A DNA stretch of 64,000 nt. Source: Anaerolineaceae bacterium. GTDB lineage: Bacteria; Chloroflexota; Anaerolineae; Aggregatilineales; Phototrophicaceae. Location: NCBI GenBank assembly GCA_020634165.1, contig JACKCF010000001.1, positions 2,356,001-2,420,000 on the forward strand, read 5' to 3'. Positions 60,257-64,000 of the stretch are shown here, piece by piece. Made by a program: the position numbers and the translations under genes. Below the pieces are notes generated by a model. It searched no databases, had not been told where the DNA came from, and saw nothing but the letters and a program-made list of their open reading frames with translations. Numbering within the stretch: position 1 is the stretch's first letter; each line of letters begins with the position of its first letter.

Positions 60257-61037
60257 CTGCCTAATTGTCTTGCTGCTGGGTGCGGGATGTTCAAGAGACA
60301 CACAAGCACCGCCAGCTATCGCCCTCCTGGCACCCTTTGAGGGTCGTTATCAGGAATTTGGTTACGATGCGCTCTATGCAGCGAGATTGGCATTGGCTGA
60401 CCAGGATGCAGACATTGATCTGATCGCATTTGACGATGGTGGCGCCCTGGAAAACGCTACTAATCGGGCCAGGGCTATCGTCCGTGATGAGCAGATTCAT
60501 GTGGTCATCGTGACCGGGCCATTCGCAGCACAGGAAGCCGTTCAGATGGCACTAGCACCATTGCCTGTGATCGTGATTGGGGGGTGGAACACGTCGCCAT
60601 CGCGAGATGATGTCTACATTCTAAGTCATTCAGCGATTGGCGCGTTATTGACTGACAATGCAAGCAGCAGTGTCGAAGAACTTGCTGAAATCGGTATACC
60701 CATTGTTGGTGATGAAAGACTGGCCAGTTCGCTAATCGCGAAACTGGCCAGTGGTACGATTGAGATGGTAAGCAGCGCCCAACTACCCTCGGATGAATTT
60801 GTTGAGCGCTACATCGCAAGCGCCGAATTCGCCCCTCAGCCGGGGTTACTTGCCACCCTCACCTATGACGCAAGTGGGATCGCGATACATGCCATACAGC
60901 AGGATGAGTCCATAGCTGAGTTGGCCTACACGGGTTTGAACGGACCGATTCACTTTGAAAATGGCTACTGGTCACAGGCGCCTGTTTACCACTACCGCTA
61001 TAGTGATGGTCGCCTCGTTCACAAAACAGATTCCTGA
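60228..61037 (+). CDS. Substrate-binding-like lipoprotein (periplasmic binding protein type 1 fold)
   Basis: The 269-residue lipoprotein has a lipobox LLGAGC after a hydrophobic signal. The body, starting IALLAPFEGRYQEFGYDALY, resembles LivJ-type receptors; further blocks are VHVVIVTGPFAAQEAVQMAL-like and DERLASSLIAKLASG. It is short for a full receptor and is an orphan: no transporter subunits adjoin it. ATG 60228 lies inside mltG, and is preferred because it places the lipobox correctly. An upstream ATG at 60114 would bury the signal peptide. Confidence 0.72.
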   Translation: MNNIYRILASCLIVLLLGAGCSRDTQAPPAIALLAPFEGRYQEFGYDALYAARLALADQDADIDLIAFDDGGALENATNRARAIVRDEQIHVVIVTGPFAAQEAVQMALAPLPVIVIGGWNTSPSRDDVYILSHSAIGALLTDNASSSVEELAEIGIPIVGDERLASSLIAKLASGTIEMVSSAQLPSDEFVERYIASAEFAPQPGLLATLTYDASGIAIHAIQQDESIAELAYTGLNGPIHFENGYWSQAPVYHYRYSDGRLVHKTDS

Positions 61038-61038
61038 C

Positions 61039-62364
61039 CTACAGTGTGCGACTATCAATAACCCCGTAGAACAGAGGCAGTGGTTCAACTGGTGATGATG
61101 CTACTTTGACAGCTTGGCTAAGGTAGGCTTTCGCCTCAGCTAATTGTGCTTCACTATTGGCGTGAATCGTAAACAGACGATCCCCTGCAGAGATTTGATC
61201 GCCTACATTGACGTAGACCATCACCCCAACTGCATGATCGACAGGATCACCCTTCTTCTCTCGTCCGGCACCGAGGGCATTGGCAGCATAGGCAACTTCA
61301 AGCGCAATGACTTGTTCAGCGTAGCCACTCTCAGTCGCCAAAATGTCCTCACGAATTTTCGCCGATGGCAGCAGCGACGGGTCATCGATCATTTTCAGAT
61401 CGCCACCCTGAGCCGCTACCATCAGCCGGAATTTGTCCATCGCCTGCCCATTGTCGAGGTGCGCCTCTAGCTGCTGGTGAACAGCGTTGGCGTCAGTCCA
61501 TTTTTCTCCCTGGCCGGCAAGCTGTACCATGTAGCGGGCCACTTCCAGACAGTGCGCCCTGAAATCAGCCGGACCGTCGCCGTTTAGTGTATCAATGGCT
61601 TCAACAACTTCAATGGCATTGCCGACTGCCTGCCCCAGCGGTTGATTCATATCCGATAGCAGCGCAATGACATCACGGCCATCATCAGCGCCAATCTTGA
61701 CCATGATTTCAGCAAGCTCACGCGCATCTTCCAATGTGTTCATGAAGGCGCCGTTACCCCATTTGACATCAAGTACCATGCCATTCGCACCAGACGCAAG
61801 CTTTTTGCTCATGATGCTGCTGGCGATGAGTGGCTTACTGGGTACTGTCGCAGTTACATCCCGCAGCGCGTAGATTTTGCCATCGGCGGGAGCTAATTCG
61901 CCCGTTTGTCCGCTGAGGACAATGCCATTTTTGCCTGCCAGATCAAGGAATTGCTCATCAGTCAAATTGACATTGTAGCCAGCGATGCTTTCGAGTTTAT
62001 CAAGGGTGCCGCCAGAAAAGCCCAATCCGCGTCCGCTCATCTTAGCCACGGGAACGCCCATTGAAGCTACCAAAGGCAAAACAACCAGTGTGGTTTTGTC
62101 GCCGACGCCACCGGAGGAATGCTTGTCAACAGCGTAGTCAATGACACCTGACAGGTCCATCATTTTGCCAGAGTGGGCCATTGCCTGGGTCAATGTCACA
62201 GTTTCCTGGCGATCCATCCCGCGCCAGTAAATCGCCATTAGCAACGCCGCTGCCTGATAGTCTGGCAAGTCGCCTTTTGTATAATTTTCAATGAAAAAAT
62301 GGATCTCTTCGGCGCTTAATGGTTGCCCATCACGCTTGTTCTGAATAATATCAACGGCACGCAT
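61039..62364 (-). CDS. deoA: Pyrimidine-nucleoside (thymidine) phosphorylase
   Basis: Salvage enzyme that splits thymidine or uridine into base and (deoxy)ribose-1-phosphate. The 441 residues carry AVDIIQNKRDGQPLSAEEI, the phosphate site DKHSSGGVGDKT, and the family signature SGRGLGFSGGTLDKLES, with a typical C-terminal domain. AGGAG seven bases before ATG 62364 fixes the start; an in-frame start at 62403 is less likely. Thymidine versus broad pyrimidine specificity is not readable. It converges on the lipoprotein gene and diverges from the methyltransferase-like gene. Confidence 0.94.
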   Translation of the reverse strand: MRAVDIIQNKRDGQPLSAEEIHFFIENYTKGDLPDYQAAALLMAIYWRGMDRQETVTLTQAMAHSGKMMDLSGVIDYAVDKHSSGGVGDKTTLVVLPLVASMGVPVAKMSGRGLGFSGGTLDKLESIAGYNVNLTDEQFLDLAGKNGIVLSGQTGELAPADGKIYALRDVTATVPSKPLIASSIMSKKLASGANGMVLDVKWGNGAFMNTLEDARELAEIMVKIGADDGRDVIALLSDMNQPLGQAVGNAIEVVEAIDTLNGDGPADFRAHCLEVARYMVQLAGQGEKWTDANAVHQQLEAHLDNGQAMDKFRLMVAAQGGDLKMIDDPSLLPSAKIREDILATESGYAEQVIALEVAYAANALGAGREKKGDPVDHAVGVMVYVNVGDQISAGDRLFTIHANSEAQLAEAKAYLSQAVKVASSPVEPLPLFYGVIDSRTL

Positions 62365-62390
62365 CAATAGTCTCCTAGATTCGAGCGTAT

Positions 62391-63014
62391 ATGTTAAACA
62401 CAATCGTTTTCATTTTTATCACGATGGTGGCTTTTGCCATCATCCACAGCCTGACGGCTGATGCCCGCTTTAAGGCATGGGTTGCTGCAACATTTGGTCA
62501 ACGAGCATATGAAGGCTGGTATCGTCTGATCTACAATGCCTTATCATTCGTCATGATCATGCCGATTACCGCATACGTCTTTCTCGGCGGCGACGTCTTG
62601 TTCCAGCCATCGGATTCGTTGCGACCTATTTTCCTCATTCTACAAGCAATTGGCCTGGCCGGGGCGGGTCTTTCCCTTTTGCAGATTGACCTGCTGCGAT
62701 TCGCTGGATTAAAACAAGTGTATGCCTGGGCGACTGGCAAGGCACTCCCATTAGCAGCAGAAAAGCTACAGACAGATGGCATCTACCGATATGTGCGCCA
62801 TCCTTTATATCTTTTCTCCCTCATGATTCTGTGGACAACGGTACCGATGACAGATCGCATATTCGTTTACAATATGGCGGCAACGCTCTACTTTTTTATC
62901 GGTGGGCTGTGGCTGGAAGAAAAGCGAATGCTGCACTTTTATGGTGATGACTACGCCAGTTATCGGGAAAGAGTCCCTGCACTGGTTCCTTTTACAAAAA
63001 GATTACATTTCTAG
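62391..63014 (+). CDS. Membrane protein, isoprenylcysteine methyltransferase/NnrU-like
   Basis: The 207-residue membrane protein has five to six helices (TIVFIFITMVAFAIIHSL; FLILQAIGLAGAGLSLL) and the motif QTDGIYRYVRHPLYLFSLMI, the GxYRxxRHPxYL signature of the ICMT/PEMT/MddA/NnrU superfamily, many of which are SAM-dependent methyltransferases acting in the membrane. The C-terminal EEKRMLHFYGDDYASYRERV also fits. The acceptor is unknown. The ribosome-binding site is poor. Confidence 0.78.
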   Translation: MLNTIVFIFITMVAFAIIHSLTADARFKAWVAATFGQRAYEGWYRLIYNALSFVMIMPITAYVFLGGDVLFQPSDSLRPIFLILQAIGLAGAGLSLLQIDLLRFAGLKQVYAWATGKALPLAAEKLQTDGIYRYVRHPLYLFSLMILWTTVPMTDRIFVYNMAATLYFFIGGLWLEEKRMLHFYGDDYASYRERVPALVPFTKRLHF

Positions 63015-63136
63015 ACGGCACTTTAATAATCGTGTAAGCTACCTTATCCAATTTTCCGGTACTCTATAGCCATTAAGTTGGCATCGTGTGGCCATCAATA
63101 CCCAAATTGATTCCCTTGATAAGTGAGGACGTGCTC

Positions 63137-63835
63137 ATGACATTGTCAGGAAAACGCAAGAATGACAGCAAAAACAGCCAGATGATTATCATCGTCGGCA
63201 TTCTCGTTGTGGCTGTTATTGCCGCTGGCGTTGCAATTTTTGTTTCTACCAACAACAGCTCCCTGGGTCTAGCTGATATTGATTACTCTGAAATTCCGCA
63301 AAGCAGAACCGAAGATGGTGCCTTCGTGCTGGGCAACGAAGATGCCCCGGTGACCTTTGTATTGTTTGAAGATTTCCTTTGCCCACATTGCCAGGAATAT
63401 CAGCCGGCGGTACATGATATGATTGCAGGGTTGGTTGCGACCGGACAGGCAAAGATGGAATTCAGGATGGTACAGACGAACCAGGTATCTTACATTCCGT
63501 TTAGTCTGGCAGAGTGCGCTAATATCATAGAGCCAGGTTCTTTCTGGGATGCACACGATACCATGTTTGAACTGGCATCAGCCCGTACTTTTAATGAAAA
63601 TACGCCGCGCGAATTCGCCGAGCAAATGGATATCCCTTATGGTGACCTGTTGACGTGCCAACCTACGGCAACGCAGTATCAGGTCGATGGGCAGTTTGTG
63701 CAACGGTTCGACTGGTTCACAGGAACTCCGGCTGTCGGTGTTCGCTTCAACGATGGTCCGGTGCAGCAGAATGCACTGCTTAGTGGTCGCCCGACCCTAC
63801 CCCAGTTTGAGCAAGTCGTCGCAATGGCTCAGTAG
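63137..63835 (+). CDS. DsbA-like thiol-disulfide protein, membrane anchored
   Basis: The 232-residue protein has an N-terminal membrane anchor (MIIIVGILVVAVIAAGVAIF) and an extracytoplasmic thioredoxin-like domain of the DsbA/BdbD type. The active site is CPHC in EDFLCPHCQEY. The cis-Pro region is likely TGTPAVGV. Additional cysteines occur in AECANI and LLTCQPT. It would oxidise or isomerise exported proteins. ATG 63137 has GAGGAC nine bases upstream. A terminator follows. Confidence 0.88.
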   Translation: MTLSGKRKNDSKNSQMIIIVGILVVAVIAAGVAIFVSTNNSSLGLADIDYSEIPQSRTEDGAFVLGNEDAPVTFVLFEDFLCPHCQEYQPAVHDMIAGLVATGQAKMEFRMVQTNQVSYIPFSLAECANIIEPGSFWDAHDTMFELASARTFNENTPREFAEQMDIPYGDLLTCQPTATQYQVDGQFVQRFDWFTGTPAVGVRFNDGPVQQNALLSGRPTLPQFEQVVAMAQ

Positions 63836-63860
63836 TTGAGACAATGCTTCAAAACGCAGA

Positions 63861-63892
63861 AGAGCCTGACAATTCAGGCTCTTTCTGTTTTT
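63861..63892 (+). terminator. Rho-independent terminator
   Basis: AGAGCCTGA (63861-63869) pairs with TCAGGCTCT (63874-63882) around CAAT, then TTCTGTTTTT. Confidence 0.9.
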
Positions 63893-63910
63893 GGGACTAT
63901 GATAGTGCAC

Positions 63911-64000
63911 TCAGAGTTGGTTACACAGTTCTTTCTCCGTTCGCTCCAGGCCTTCCCAACCCTTAGCAACCAACGGAACATAATCGTAGTAACCGGACTC
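63911..64000 (-). CDS. C-terminal fragment of a gene running off the window edge
   Basis: The minus strand is open from base 64000 to a TGA at 63913-63911, giving 29 residues: ESGYYDYVPLVAKGWEGLER followed by TEKELCNQL. It is on the far side of a terminator from the DsbA-like gene and converges with it. Too short to assign to a family. Confidence 0.5.
   Translation of the reverse strand, partial: ESGYYDYVPLVAKGWEGLERTEKELCNQL

Overview
This looks like chromosomal, mostly housekeeping sequence from a Chloroflexota bacterium, probably of the Anaerolineae or a related class. That placement is an inference from gene style: several secreted LysM proteins with Thr/Pro-rich linkers, Ser/Thr kinases with extracellular domains, a BTAD-type regulator, an SPFH/coiled-coil cluster and a BaseplateJ-like membrane protein beside ruvX and mltG. 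No 16S rRNA or other decisive marker is present. Base composition looks even, and I see no insertion sequence, prophage, CRISPR array or other sign of recent transfer.

Layout. 1-5.6 kb: 3' end of valS, a small HEAT-like gene, a degenerate sugar-nucleotidyltransferase-like protein and two tandem secreted LysM paralogues. 5.6-12.1 kb: mutL (its endonuclease metal motifs look lost), a sensor kinase diverging from a receiver-CpaE fusion, a sirtuin and a GAF sensor kinase. 12.1-15 kb: yajC-secD-secF; secG stands alone at 48.5 kb. 15.2-25.8 kb: a secreted CARDB-like protein, a NERD membrane protein, a GT39-like glycosyltransferase, a three-gene SPFH cluster, a LysM protein with a glycosidase-like barrel lacking its expected nucleophile, and a receptor-like kinase. 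25.8-32.5 kb: a second kinase with an HAD in place of HRD, a dNTPase, a coiled-coil protein coupled to selB, and a SAM hydrolase.

32.5-36 kb holds the strongest discovery: hisHAFIE and a thioesterase, preceded by what reads as a complete histidine attenuator. It has a consensus promoter, a 24-residue leader peptide with six consecutive His codons and a seventh after them, mutually exclusive pairings and an intrinsic terminator. The promoter lies so close to the leader start codon that the leader mRNA is probably leaderless.

36-42.3 kb: an acyl-CoA ligase, a small membrane protein, a BTAD regulator with a degenerate P-loop, tRNA-Arg(TCT) and gyrB. 42.3-46.3 kb: a thiamine-type ABC importer (thiB-thiP-thiQ) under a TPP riboswitch with its own terminator. 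46.3-54.2 kb: a degenerate ADP-ribosylglycohydrolase-like gene, a CtpA protease, secG, a peptide-type binding protein, rtcB, a lone cyclic-nucleotide domain, a 66-residue membrane protein and tyrS. 54.2-64 kb: alaS, a BaseplateJ-like protein, ruvX, mltG and a binding lipoprotein in one run, then pyrimidine phosphorylase, a membrane methyltransferase-like protein, a DsbA-like thioredoxin and the tail of one more gene.

Promoters resemble the sigma-70 type, often with an extended TGn -10. Convergent gene pairs commonly share one hairpin terminator. All calls come from reading the sequence; no database search was run.
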